64,000 nucleotides of DNA, from the NCBI GenBank assembly GCA_964035575.1, contig OZ037874.1, positions 62,001 to 126,000 on the forward strand, written 5' to 3'. The notes beneath the pieces are model-generated. The model was given only the letters and a program-made list of their open reading frames with translations, was not told the origin of the DNA and ran no database searches. Below are positions 22,348-33,184 of the stretch, piece after piece (position 1 is the stretch's first letter; every line of letters begins with the position of its first letter). The position numbers were made by a program, and so were the translations under genes. This DNA is from Rhynchopus sp. YZ270_cl-10. Taxonomy: Eukaryota; Euglenozoa; Diplonemea; Diplonemida; Diplonemidae.

Positions 22348-23096
22348 TGTTTTGTCTTCTTGCTTGAGTTCTGTTAGGAGGAGACGGGGTGCGGGTTGTT
22401 TTGTTTTGTGTGCTTGTGACATCTCGTTGTGAGTGAATGACTGATGGTACAAGGCTAGCATCCGGATGAGAGCTCAAGGAACAAATATGAATCACAAAGT
22501 AATCACGTGATAAACTTTGGAGGAGGAGTGGTGGGACTGACAATATTAGGAGAGGGGTGAGCGGTTTTTTTTTATTTTTTTTTTTTTGAAAACTTGGTTG
22601 TTTTAGTGTAGACACCCGAAGGTGAACTCCACTATACTTTTTTTGGGGGGGAAGAAAGCAATGAGGATGAAATGCCAGGTGGTCTGTATTTTTTTCTGAT
22701 GTGCGTCTTTTTGTGTTTTTGGGTGTTTTCACCCGCACATCTCTTTAGTAGACTAAAAAACTAAAGTTTTTCAGGATTTCTTTGAGCGAAAAAAGTTGAA
22801 AAAAGAGAGCGAAAAAATTGAACGAAAGGTCCGTTCCTGGCACTTAATCCAGAAACCCTGCGGGGGTCTTGCCCAGGATAAAAAGGTGCTGCTGACTATT
22901 AACACTCAATCCCAAATTTTTGTCCAAACTGGGTACTTTTCTAAATAAAGAACAACTATTCAAAACTGTAAAATTCTTGCTTTAATTGATTTTTTGGGGT
23001 ACCTCCCATCTACAGTCAAAAAAAATCGAGCAGATTCGTTGAGTAACTAAAACCTCAGAACCCATAGAGAGAGGGACCCTGGTTCCCTGCAATTCC
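22348..23096. other. Spacer upstream of the propeller gene
   Basis: The first 150 bp are the 5' leader, with pyrimidine tracts on minus at 22370-22400 and 22530-22570. Poly-T runs follow at 22566-22587, then another ctaaaaaac-type hairpin at 22752. Nothing coding is recognised to 23096. Confidence 0.5.
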
Positions 23097-23119
23097 TTAA
23101 GGAAATGTCTTTGCCATTT

Positions 23120-23895
23120 TCAAAAATATTATGGCCGCAAAAATGGCAGTATGTAATCTGTGGTCCTCAAAAGTGCAAAATTCTTGCTCCAATGGATTCT
23201 CCGGGTATATATTGTACCTGGAGAATATGGTCAGATCACTCTTCAGACCATCTGGGGTATGGTCACACACAGGTAGTATACACAGTATACACAGTATACA
23301 CAGTATACACAGTATACACAGTATACACAGTATACACAGTATACACAGTATACACAGTATACACAGTATACACAGTATACACAGTATACACAGTATACAC
23401 AGTATACACAGTATACACAGTATACACAGTATACACAGTATACACAGTATACACAGTATACACAGTATACACAGTATACACAGTATACACAGTATACACA
23501 GTATACACAGTATACACAGTATACACAGTATACACAGTATACACAGTATACACAGTATACACAGTATACACAGTATACACAGTATACACAGTATACACAG
23601 TATACACAGTATACACAGTATACACAGTATACACAGTATACACAGTATACACAGTATACAGTACACAGCACTGTACAAGGCAAAAATGACCAAAACAGCT
23701 GATGTTTTGGCCGAATGCCACCCTATCAGGAATATTTTCATGTATTCACACAATTTTTTTCTGGCCTCAATACCCCCAAACTACACGATTTTCGGTTCCG
23801 GCAAATTTTTGGAGTACCAACTATCGCGAAAAATGTCGATTTCTTGGGTGTCGTCCGCACATCTCTTAAGTAAAGACCAAGGCGTTGTAATTCAT
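23120..23895. repeat. Inverted and direct halves of the 466-bp family split by a satellite
   Basis: Sequence at 23150-23270 is the reverse complement of the agtgatctgaccatattc part of the 466-bp family. Sequence at 23668-23890 is the downstream part in direct orientation (gcaaaaatgacc, tttggccgaatgcca, the cgcacatctcttaagtaaag end). The satellite at 23274-23662 lies between them. Confidence 0.7.
23274..23662. repeat. 9-bp satellite (GTATACACA)n, about 43 copies
   Basis: An uninterrupted array of gtatacaca ends in a short cagtacacagcac variant. It reads as Val-Tyr-Thr, His-Ser-Ile or Tyr-Cys-Val repeats depending on frame. These are artefacts of a unit that is a multiple of three. Confidence 0.97.
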
Positions 23896-24259
23896 GTGTA
23901 ATGGGGTGAAATGGGATGAAAGTGTGTGTAGGTGGGTGTTAGTGTGGTACCGCCGGGACACCCCATGAGGGGGTCATTTTTTAACGGCCCTAAGCGGTTT
24001 TTTGGTGGGACACACAGAGACACACGGTGGCCCATACGGACCCTCAGGGTACATGACGACTAAAGTAACGGGTGTTATGTGGTAATATAACATGTACTAC
24101 ATGTAAGTTACATGTGGTACAGGTGGCGAAATCAGGTGGTGGTACAATGGTTTTGGGGGTGGTTCTAGGCAGCGTTCGGCGGTGATTTCTGGTAAGACCT
24201 AAAAAAGCCTCAAAAATCGTCGTGAAATTTATGGGAGTTCTCGTGGGATATTTTCACAT
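23896..24259. other. Spacer with a fragment shared with the 56 kb element
   Basis: Sequence at 24147-24235 (aatggttttgggggtggttc, ggtaagacct, tcgtcgtgaaatt) matches the right part of the inverted-end element at 55504-56132. The rest is unannotated. Confidence 0.6.
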
Positions 24260-25119
24260 GCTCGATTTATTTAGTGGAGTAACTATTACTTTATCGTATG
24301 TGTGGACAAAAATTTGGGACGGAGCGTAAGATAATTCCCTATGTATTTTCCTTAAGGAAAATACAGGCAAAAATCCAGGTAAAAATCACTTTGTACAGAC
24401 TATGCCTGGCGGGCACAGGGTGTGTCAAAACCAAAAAAAAATTGCTCGAATGGACGTTTCTGGGTTCCGGCATCTAGAGTCAAAAAAAATCTATTTTTTT
24501 TTCGCGAAAATTTTTGACTTAACACTGGTTGTGCTTAGAAAACCCGAATTTTTTACCCTTGAAAAGTGCATTTGAGGAAGTCACAATGCGTCAAAACGAA
24601 AAGGTCGTTTTTGGCACTTTTAAAACCGGGCTCCGCTGAGTTCACCATATTTTTGCTCGATTTATTTAGTGGAGTAACTATTACTTTATCGTATGTGTGG
24701 ACAAAAATTTGGGACGGAGCGTAAGATAATTCCCTATGTATTTTCCTTAAGGAAAATACAGGCAAAAATCCAGGTAAAAATCACTTTGTACAGACTATGC
24801 CTGGCGGGCACAGGGTGTGTCAAAACCAAAAAAAAATTGCTCGAATGGACGTTTCTGGGTTCCGGCATCTAGAGTCAAAAAAAATCTATTTTTTTTTCGC
24901 GAAAATTTTTGACTTAACACTGGTTGTGCTTAGAAAACCCGAATTTTTTACCCTTGAAAAGTGCATTTGAGGAAGTCACAATGCGTCAAAACGAAAAGGT
25001 CGTTTTTGGCACTTTTAAAACCGGGCTCCGCTGAGTTCACCATATTTTTGCTCGATTTATTTAGTGGAGTAACTATTACTTTATCGTATGTGTGGACAAA
25101 AATTTGGGACGGAGCGTAA
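24260..25119. repeat. 395-bp tandem repeat, two full copies and a partial
   Basis: Copies begin with gctcgatttatttag at 24260, 24655 and 25050; I saw no difference between the first two. The third stops after gggacggagcgtaa. Each copy contains a hairpin (ttttccttaaggaaaa) and poly-A/T blocks. Apparent 70-74-codon frames on minus repeat with the unit and are not genes. Confidence 0.95.
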
Positions 25120-25328
25120 CCAAAACCCCACACCAGTGTGATTCTCTCACTTCTGCCGGCACACTTCGGCACGTGCCTGTAAGTAAGCTAGATGGCAGGA
25201 TGCACTCCACTATTTTTTCTATTTTGTATGTCAGCTGCAGGTAGCATCGACACACCACCAAGCTTACGTAGGCGACAATGGTCCGCATGAGTTAGACAGA
25301 AGCACAAGCACATCTTCGCAAAGCAACC

Positions 25329-28300
25329 CTACACCGGGTTCTGCTCCTGGACCCGGCGAATCTTCACGAGGTACTCGGGGTAGACACGTGTTCGGTCGTA
25401 CACCACAAACTCGCGGACTTGGTTGGGAACGGCTGCCAGGATGCTGTCTACAGGCTCGTGCTCGCTGCAGAGGTAGTGGCCGTGCACACAGGGGGGGCGG
25501 CGGCGTGCGTAGTTGGACTTGTCGAAGGTGTGTGCGCAGACGTTCGACGTGCCCACAAGCACCCTACAGATGAGCAGATCGCACAGCCCGTCCTCTGCTG
25601 GGGACATGTACGCGTCGCTCTTGCTCGAGTTCTCTGCAAAGTACAGCCCCGCCCCGTACAGTCCTGACACACACACACGCTCATCCATGCCCTGCGACAG
25701 AATCGCGTTCAACCCCGCCCGCTTCGTCCCGTGGAAGAGATGCACCTCATTGAGCCCCTGCGCGAGTTCCTGCTCGTGGAGCCCCGCCTCGAAGCACAGA
25801 GGCTCGACCCTCGGTGTCACGCTGTCTGCAAGGCGCTCCTGCATTCTGTCGCGCTGAAAGTGGTACTGCTGCCAGAGCCCTGCGTGTTCGATGCGAAGCA
25901 CCTTCTCCACCTTGAGCCCTTTGTGGTCGAGCCCGGCACTGTCTCGTCCACGACCGAGGGCACGCACGTTGCAGCTGCGGTTCACCATTGCCTGCACAGT
26001 GCCATTGAGAGCAGACGTAACGTCGACAACCTCGCCGACGGCACGTTGGTTACGCCAACGTGCAGGGGTACGTCCGAGGACATCAGCACCTGCACCTGCA
26101 CCGGCACGACACGACTGGCGGAAGAGCGGATGCAACACTACACTCTCTGCAGAGGGCCGTGCCGCAGGGTCACCTGCAAGCATCGCTGTCACCAATGCGG
26201 CGGCAGCCTCCGTGCCGAGTGTCGCTGTGCTGACGACAGGAGTCTCAGAGGTACGTACAGTGCTGCTGAGCAGGTCGTACGCAACAAGGCCCAAGGAGTA
26301 CACGTCCGAGGCACGTGTCGCACTGCCACCGCTCCGCACCTCAGGCGCAAGGAAGCCGGCAGTGCCCGACGCAGTGGAAACAACCGTAACTGTCGCAGTG
26401 TCGCCACGCATCGCAGCATCCTTGCTCACATCAAAGTCACCCAGGCGTGCCTTTCCAGCAGCGTCGATGAAGATGTTCTTTGTCTTCACGTCGCAGTGCA
26501 CAAGGTCGTTTCGGTGTGCACAGGCGAGGCCCTGGCTTGCGTCCAGCAGAAGCTGCACCCGTGCTGCCCGCCCGGGTGCGGAGTCTTCGATGAAGGAAGC
26601 GAGGTCGCCGTTTGAGTAGTACGGCATCTGCATGTACCACCCGGACACGTCCTCGAAGACGCAGACTACTTCTGCGATGCAGGGGTGATCGATGCGTGCG
26701 AGGATGCGCGACTCGCGGAGCAGGCGTGCGACGCCACGTGCGTCGGTGGCGAAGTGCTTCAGCACACATGCAGTGCCGCAGGGTGCCACGCAACGCCACA
26801 CTGCATGTCGACTCTGCGCCAGCAGCTGCAGGTCTGAGTAGTCCGCAAGAACACGCCTGGAGACAAGCCCGCCCCACTCCCGCACTCTGTCCTCCACAGC
26901 AAGCTCCGGGTAGTAGCTTACTGCGGTTGCGGCAAGACGTTCCTGGCGTTCAAGGTCGCGCTGTGCTGCACGTAACTGCTTCTTCGCAGCCTCTGCTGCG
27001 GCAACAAGCTCGGGCGGCGTGGTGCTGGTGTCGCGTGCAGCACGCCGCGCTGCGATGCCTGCGTCCTCCACTGCGTCGCCTGCTGTGTGCAGTGCTGCTG
27101 TCAGACTCGCCAGGTCGGCCAGGATCTTCTCTTTCGGCAGCACCCCTGCCTCCGTCGCGTGCATCGTCGTCAGCAAACGTGCCTGGCTGTGCAGCGCACG
27201 CAGGTCTTCCAACACACGCCGCAGCGCACCCACTACAGCACACACCTCCACGCTACTCAAATCACACAACACTGCTGCCACTGCGGCAGCACGTCGGCGC
27301 TCCATGCAGCGCACCTTCTCCTCAGCCGCAAGCACTGCCCCCGACGCACCACCACCACACCGCACCTCCTGCGCCCTCTCCTCCAGCGCTGTGGCGTGCA
27401 CCTCCCTGGCTGCATCCAAACTGCACGTCGCGGTGTGCACAGACTCCGCCGTTTTGATTGCATCTAGACAGGTGGCGGCGGCAGTATAGGGGGTAGTGGC
27501 AGTGGTCTGCTCTGATGCCCCTGACAGGTGGTTGAGCGGCGCGAGCACTGCTGCGACCTGTGTCGCGAGGGTTGAGGCGCTGTCCGTTGCACGCGTGGAG
27601 GCGGTCTGGAGGACGGTGAGGAGCGCGGTACGTGCTGTGTCGCGTGTTGCGATGGCGGTGCTGCTCGGCTCCTCGCGCACCGCATCCTGCGCAGCGTTCA
27701 ACACACCACGCGCCTCTGCAACGTCTGCCAGCGTGTCTGCACCCAGCGCACCCCACCACACCGCATCGCTGCACACCTCCAGGGCACCCTCCACTGTCTC
27801 AGTGCTCTCTCCAGACACGTGATCCAGGTCCGGCACAGCCGTCACAACATCGCCCTTCTTTGTATAAGACACTCCTTCAGAGAACAACGCGTCCATCAAC
27901 TCGGGGACGTCGCTGTGCACAAAGTTGATCGCAAATGCGGAGGGACAGTGCGCGCTGGAGAGCAAGGTGCAGAGCTCGGTGTACGACGACGACGCACCGA
28001 CGGTGAGGGTCAACCCCGCTGGGGCGAGGCCGGAGAGCACTACCTCGCGCAGCAAGCGCAGCCACGTGGGGGTGAGACAGACCTCGGAGAAGTTGATGTG
28101 GAGGTGTTCTGGGCAGCGCCCTGCAACAAGAGACATGCCAAGACGCTCTGCAGCACAGTCCACAATGGCCTCAAACCCGATGGTAAGACGTGCTGGCAGT
28201 GCGCCCACATCTTCCCCGCCCACGAGCGCACCACACACCATGCCCATGCTGCCCTCCTCCATGTTGGACACCCACAACTGCAACGCTGTCGGGCACTGTG

Positions 28301-30650
28301 CACTCCTCAGTGCAGCATGCAGCTGAGGCAGCGACACCGCCGCCACCTTCACGGCATGCACACGCAGCTCCAATGCATCAGGTGTGCCCCCTGACTGCAG
28401 CGCAGCGCACAGCGACGGCAGCGAGGCAGAGGTCAGCAGGACAGACACACGGAGGTGCTTTGGACACCGTCCACTCGGCAACGCCTCGAGGAAGGGGCGG
28501 ACGGCTACACCCATTGTGTCGACACGGAGGTGGTCTGGGCATTTCCCAGAGGTCAGTGCTGTGGCAAGCCGTGTGTACATTTCCGCAAACTTCGCGTGTT
28601 TAATGTTGAGGTGCAGATGAGCGGCACAGGACCCGGTCTCCAGAGAGCAACACAGCGCGTCGAGAAGGGCAGAGTTCGACTCGCAGGCTACGCCAGCCGC
28701 CTCCACGACCATCGGATGGAGGAATGTGACGTGGAGGTGCTGTGGGCAGTGCGGCGACTCAAGCGCCTTGCGCAGTGCAAGCAGCGATGCCTGTCCGAAG
28801 CGTGGCCGGACAAGAGTAAGCGAAAGTGCGTCAGGACACTGCCCGCCCCCAACCGCAGCAAACAGCATCGCCAACGCCGTGTCCAACACCGCACCACCGC
28901 TCAGGTCCAACGCCAGCCTCCTGGGGCACCTCCCCGAACGCAGCACGGAGCACAGCACCGCAACCTCGTCGTCCCCAAAGGGGTTCATCTTCAAGTCTAT
29001 CTTAGCATTGGAAGGGAAGCTCTGAAAGCGTGTCCTCTGCTGCAGCGCGGCACCCAGCTGCAGCAGTGCGGGCTCCTTCAGAGAGTTGCTCCGCAGGCCC
29101 AGCTGGAGGTGCCGTGGGCTGCGTGCACTGCCCAACGCAGCACAGAAGCCTTCGAACGCGGCCGTCCCCATGTTGGTGTACGTGAGGTCTAGGTTCAGAT
29201 ACGTCGGACAGCGCCCGCTGGAGAGTGCCGCAGACAGCGAGGCAACAGACGCGTCGCAGAGCTGTGTGTTGTTCAGCTGCAGGGCAAGCTGCGGTGGACA
29301 GGCACCTGAAGAGAGTGCCCCCTGGAGATACGCTATTGACTCTGCAGACAGCCGGTTCGACGTGAGATTGAGTCGCAGCTGCGGTGGCGCCATGCCTGAC
29401 AGCAACGCATCCGCGAGCACCTTCACCGAACCTGGCGTCAACACCACTGAAGTAAAGTCCAACACAAGCCCCGCAGACGCCGTCCCCGACATCAAAGCGT
29501 TCCCCACCGCACGAAGCAACGCTTCCTGCGTCACCACCGCAGCACCAGCCTTGAACACCACCGTCAGCGTGCCTATCACATCTCTACTCAAAAACGCTTC
29601 AACATCCTTCGCCGCCACCTCCCCCACCTCTGGGAACGCTATGCTAAGCCACTGCGGCCAGCGTGCAGACACACGCCCAAGGATCGCCCCCATGGTGTCG
29701 TCATCCGCCTCACCCCCAGACAGGTCGAGGTACAGATGTGCTGGGGATTTGCCAGAGTCAAGCGCGTCTCCCAAGGCCGCAGCAGAGGATGCGGGCAGGG
29801 CACAGTCGAGGGCAAGCCTGAGGTACACTGGGTAGGTTCCTTGCTTGAGACCGTCGCAGAGGGCGGTGAAGCTTGCTTCGGGGAGGGTGTTGCGCTCGAT
29901 GCTGAGACGGAGGTGGTACGGTGCGGTGTGGAGGCAGGAGAAGAGCCTGCACCACCATGCTGTGGCATCAGTACCTGGGGTGTCCTCAGATGCCTCAGCA
30001 AAGGTGAGTGCATGCAGACGCAGCCATAAGCCATAAGGACAGTCGGACCTCTGCAGCGCTTCGGCCAGCGCGTCTGCGTCCGCCTGCGTGACTCTATTCT
30101 CTGAGAAGTTGAGGGAAAGAGACGTCGGCGCACCACTGCGCAGTGACCCGCAGATCAACTCAATCGCATTGTCGAGAACAACCTGCTTGAAGGAGAGCAT
30201 AAGCTGCGGTGGGGCAACCCCAGAGGCTAGCGAAGCAGCGATGCTGGCACCCCAGAGAGGTGGGAGGTGGCCACCGAGGACTTCGATGTGGAGCGAGTGG
30301 GCAAAGCTGCGTTTCGAGAGTGCGCTGCAGAGAAGCCGAAAGGCATCGTCACCAAAGCTGCACCGAACGAACTGCAGGTGCAAAAACTCCGGCACCTTCG
30401 GCGCAGCAAGCGCACTGCACAGCGCACCCACCCCATCAACAGTAAGCTCCGTCTCCGACAACGACACACGCATATTCACTTTTACGCCGCCGCCAGACAA
30501 GGTGGACCCAATAAGGGCAAGCTCCTCTGCTGTAACGTTGGCAAGGGTCAGTGAAGACGCATTCTTTGCGGTGAGCGTTGTGTACACATCGCGTGGTGCA
30601 GCCGGGGGTGGTGGCGGTGGGGCATCCTTCTTCTTCTTAAACAAAAACAT
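25329..30650 (-). CDS. LRR - coiled coil - protein kinase - PARP fusion protein
   Basis: This is a single open frame of 1773 residues from the ATG at 30650 (MFLFKKKKDAPPPPPP), which follows a pyrimidine-rich acceptor ending at 30659. An upstream ATG at 30884 also leads into the frame but gives low-complexity sequence. About residues 30-970 are ribonuclease-inhibitor-type leucine-rich repeats (LHLQFVRCSFGDDAFRLLCS, LRLNLTSNRLSAESIAYL). Residues about 990-1260 are Ala/Arg/Glu-rich and helical. A protein-kinase domain spans about 1265-1520, with VLKHF as the Lys motif, HCDVKTKNIF in the catalytic loop, DFD in place of DFG and LAPEV. The C-terminus carries a PARP catalytic domain: FHGTKRAGLNAIL (His), GLYGAGLYFAE (Tyr) and a final PEYLVKI (Glu), which would complete the H-Y-E triad for poly-ADP-ribosylation. 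LRRs may bind a partner, and kinase and PARP outputs may act on it. I know of no common protein with this combination. Confidence 0.9.
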   Translation of the reverse strand: MFLFKKKKDAPPPPPPAAPRDVYTTLTAKNASSLTLANVTAEELALIGSTLSGGGVKVNMRVSLSETELTVDGVGALCSALAAPKVPEFLHLQFVRCSFGDDAFRLLCSALSKRSFAHSLHIEVLGGHLPPLWGASIAASLASGVAPPQLMLSFKQVVLDNAIELICGSLRSGAPTSLSLNFSENRVTQADADALAEALQRSDCPYGLWLRLHALTFAEASEDTPGTDATAWWCRLFSCLHTAPYHLRLSIERNTLPEASFTALCDGLKQGTYPVYLRLALDCALPASSAAALGDALDSGKSPAHLYLDLSGGEADDDTMGAILGRVSARWPQWLSIAFPEVGEVAAKDVEAFLSRDVIGTLTVVFKAGAAVVTQEALLRAVGNALMSGTASAGLVLDFTSVVLTPGSVKVLADALLSGMAPPQLRLNLTSNRLSAESIAYLQGALSSGACPPQLALQLNNTQLCDASVASLSAALSSGRCPTYLNLDLTYTNMGTAAFEGFCAALGSARSPRHLQLGLRSNSLKEPALLQLGAALQQRTRFQSFPSNAKIDLKMNPFGDDEVAVLCSVLRSGRCPRRLALDLSGGAVLDTALAMLFAAVGGGQCPDALSLTLVRPRFGQASLLALRKALESPHCPQHLHVTFLHPMVVEAAGVACESNSALLDALCCSLETGSCAAHLHLNIKHAKFAEMYTRLATALTSGKCPDHLRVDTMGVAVRPFLEALPSGRCPKHLRVSVLLTSASLPSLCAALQSGGTPDALELRVHAVKVAAVSLPQLHAALRSAQCPTALQLWVSNMEEGSMGMVCGALVGGEDVGALPARLTIGFEAIVDCAAERLGMSLVAGRCPEHLHINFSEVCLTPTWLRLLREVVLSGLAPAGLTLTVGASSSYTELCTLLSSAHCPSAFAINFVHSDVPELMDALFSEGVSYTKKGDVVTAVPDLDHVSGESTETVEGALEVCSDAVWWGALGADTLADVAEARGVLNAAQDAVREEPSSTAIATRDTARTALLTVLQTASTRATDSASTLATQVAAVLAPLNHLSGASEQTTATTPYTAAATCLDAIKTAESVHTATCSLDAAREVHATALEERAQEVRCGGGASGAVLAAEEKVRCMERRRAAAVAAVLCDLSSVEVCAVVGALRRVLEDLRALHSQARLLTTMHATEAGVLPKEKILADLASLTAALHTAGDAVEDAGIAARRAARDTSTTPPELVAAAEAAKKQLRAAQRDLERQERLAATAVSYYPELAVEDRVREWGGLVSRRVLADYSDLQLLAQSRHAVWRCVAPCGTACVLKHFATDARGVARLLRESRILARIDHPCIAEVVCVFEDVSGWYMQMPYYSNGDLASFIEDSAPGRAARVQLLLDASQGLACAHRNDLVHCDVKTKNIFIDAAGKARLGDFDVSKDAAMRGDTATVTVVSTASGTAGFLAPEVRSGGSATRASDVYSLGLVAYDLLSSTVRTSETPVVSTATLGTEAAAALVTAMLAGDPAARPSAESVVLHPLFRQSCRAGAGAGADVLGRTPARWRNQRAVGEVVDVTSALNGTVQAMVNRSCNVRALGRGRDSAGLDHKGLKVEKVLRIEHAGLWQQYHFQRDRMQERLADSVTPRVEPLCFEAGLHEQELAQGLNEVHLFHGTKRAGLNAILSQGMDERVCVSGLYGAGLYFAENSSKSDAYMSPAEDGLCDLLICRVLVGTSNVCAHTFDKSNYARRRPPCVHGHYLCSEHEPVDSILAAVPNQVREFVVYDRTRVYPEYLVKIRRVQEQNPV

Positions 30651-31397
30651 CGCAAACCCTGAAAGGGGGTTGAAAAGCAATCTGGTGTTGTCTGGTTTTG
30701 GTGTGTAAGCGGACGCTGTGAAAGGTTTCAAAAAAAAAAAATAACACACACACTTTTTTTTAGCTCTGTCGTTAATATGCTCTGCCTTCGTGAAAGCAGA
30801 GTGGGTATGTGGGGGGGTGGAGTGGGTGCGACGTGAGGAAGGGGGTCGAATAGAGGGCCATACACACACAGCACACCCGTCCAATTGCTTTTTTTTTTTT
30901 TGCTGTAGACCCTATGCCGTTGCCCTACCCTATCCCACCCACTCCAGAAAACACAGTTGACACTTTGTTTTGTTTGACAACACAATTTGGGGGAGAAGAG
31001 AGAGAGAGCAAAAAGTCTGCGGAACGTTTTGGTTTTTTTTGGAGGATTTTTTTTTTTTGTGAAATCTCGTTTTTTGCAGTGGCACTACAAGGGTGCACTA
31101 CATTTGGTTTTGTGCTCACTTTTTTTGATAAAAAATTCGGTGTTTCCTAGATAGCCAGGATATTGAATTTGAACACATAGCAGATGCTACACAAAAGAAA
31201 AAGGGGGGTTGAAATGGCGGGAGGGGAAAAGAAAACGTCCTGAGCTGCGAAGTTTTGTTGCGAAGTTTTTGACAACTTCACTCTTACTGCTTGTTAAGCG
31301 GCTGGGAGGACGAGGGGGAAAACGAAACACACACACTTTGCTATTGCTGACATTTTTTCTTCGTTTTGTTTTATAGTTGACAGCGCAACCTTCACCT
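30651..31397. other. Spacer between carboxypeptidase 3' end and LRR-kinase-PARP start
   Basis: Contains the short leader of the LRR-kinase-PARP gene, poly-A/T runs and gagaga near 31000. No gene or repeat family is recognised. Confidence 0.5.
30658..30672 (-). promoter_or_regulatory. Splice acceptor-like site before the LRR-kinase-PARP start
   Basis: On minus, caaccccctttcag lies eight bases before the ATG. A pyrimidine tract plus AG this close to a start codon, with no coding exon recognisable upstream, fits a spliced-leader acceptor. Comparable sites (AG position on plus): 32926, 38639, 40683, 42462, 47310 and 49630. Confidence 0.5.
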
Positions 31398-32906
31398 CTA
31401 GAAGGTGCGTCCGCTGGTGAAACGCTCGAGCATGGCAAGGGCCTGTGGAAGTGGAGGAGGTTGATTGGGAAGCGAAAGATTGGTAATGAACCTGAAGCCT
31501 CGTGTGTTATTTGATATTTGAACCATTTAAAACAGACTTCTGCTGTCATTTTCATAATGATATCATACCTGCACTCCTGCGGTCTCGGGCACCTCGTGCC
31601 TTCCTCCCCTGATGGTGATGAAGGTGAAGTTGTTGTTCTCGTAGCGTGTTGCGTACCCACCCACCTGCAGCGACTTGTCGTCGACAGACGAGTAGGACCA
31701 CGGGTGCCACGGGGCGGCCTCCTTGAAGCCCATGCCCACAGTCCAGGCCTCGTTGTCCGTGTACGGCACGCATGCGTCCCAGTCGCCGTTGTAGATGAGC
31801 ACGCTGATGTGCTCCACGAGGTAGGGGTAGGTGTCACGTGGCAGGTTCGGGCGGGTCGACTTGTACGACCATCCGGGCACGGTCGCGCACGTCGCCCACG
31901 TGAAGTCAATCGGCTTCACGTGGGTCGCGTTCAGAATGCCGTCCTGCGTGAAGTAGTCTGTTGCGTGGCGCGAGTCGATGCATGCGTCCGGGCCGCCCAG
32001 GTTGGTCTTGCCGTACAGCTCCGTCTCGCCAAGGGGCGCCTTGAGGATGGTCTCGTCTCCTGCGTTCTGGTTGATGCACTCCCCGTAGATGTTGTAGAGG
32101 TTGACGTTCGAGATGGTTGTGTGCATCTCCTTGATGAGCTCAGAGCACTCTGTCGAGATCTTCGTCCAGTCGCAGGCCGCACGGATCTTGTGCTTCATGA
32201 TGTTGGAGACGAAGGCCTGGCCGAGGAGGTACTCTGTGTCGTACTGGTCACGCTGGCCTCCGCACACACCGATCTCGGTTCCGGTGCATCCGTTGCCGAC
32301 AGCAATACCAGCAAGCTTTGCGCCGGTGTAGGTGTTGTTCCCTGCTGCCCAGAGGATGGCCTCTGCAAGGGTGGGAACGTAGATTCCTCCGTAGGACTCT
32401 CCAGTGATGAAGAACTTGTGTGTCTTCAGCTCGGGGAAGGCCGCGAAGAAGGCCTCCACCGCGTGAAGGTTGTCCTGCGACGATGTGTCGTCGGTCTGCG
32501 CGTAGTCTGCCTTGTCCTCGGAGTAGCTGAAACCCACACCCAGGGGTGCCTCAATGTAGAGCATGTTTGCGACCTTTGCCCACGACGCAGGGTTTGTGAC
32601 CAACTTCTTCGGGTCAGAAGGCGAGCCGCGGAAGGGGCCGTGCTCGTAGTACCATCCGTCCAGGGAAGAGCATCCAGGGCCACCGTTCATCCAGAGCACG
32701 GTGGGCGTGGTGGATGCGGCAGGGTCCTTGCCGGTGCTCTCGACGTACCAGTAGTGAATGTGCTTGCGGTTGTTCGGGCCGAATGTGAGGTACCCAGAGT
32801 ACTGCTTCGAGGGGAGCGCCCCCTCCCACCCTGGGAGCTGTGTGATCTCGTCCGCAGGGACTGCCGCGAGCATCGCGGTGACAACCGCCCCAACAAGAGC
32901 AGTCAT
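31398..32906 (-). CDS. Serine carboxypeptidase (peptidase family S10)
   Basis: Two exons encode 460 residues. Exon 1 is 32906-31569 and exon 2 is 31442-31398. The 126-nt intron starts GTATGATATC and ends cttccacag; splicing restores the conserved end HEVPETAGVQ-ALAMLERF. Residues 1-18 (MTALVGAVVTAMLAAVPA) are a signal peptide, so the enzyme should be secreted or lysosomal. Catalytic motifs are in the usual order: GGPGCSSLDG near 75 (oxyanion region), ESYGGIYVP near 169 (Ser), NGDWDACVPY near 372 (Asp) and RGGRHEVP near 435 (His). Length is normal for cathepsin A/CPY-type enzymes, which remove C-terminal residues from peptides at acid pH. The start follows a pyrimidine tract and AG at 32927-32926. 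A SINE-like repeat lies 280 bp upstream. Confidence 0.95.
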
Positions 32907-33184
32907 GGTGGTGTTGTGTTGTTTGCTGGTGGGGGTAGGTGTGTGTGTGTGTGTGCGCGTGTGTGTGTGGGTTCGCAACGGGGTGAGGGGGTGTAAGGAA
33001 GAAAAAAGAGGGGGAAGAAGGGGGAGATTGCTTTACTGGAACCGCATCTAAATAGGGATCTTTTGTAAGGGGTGGGAGGGTGGCAACACGTTTTTTTGTT
33101 TTTTTTTTGTTTCTTGAAAGGAAGGGAAAATGTGTGGTTTTGTGTTTGGTGCGTTCCACTGCGCAAAAAAAAATGTACGAAAAA

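Noticed and set aside
23097-23901. Five overlapping 146-256-codon frames on both strands
   Set aside because: Products of the 9-bp satellite and its flanking dispersed repeat.
31518-32996. 492-codon plus-strand frame
   Set aside because: Antisense of the serine carboxypeptidase; no domain of its own.
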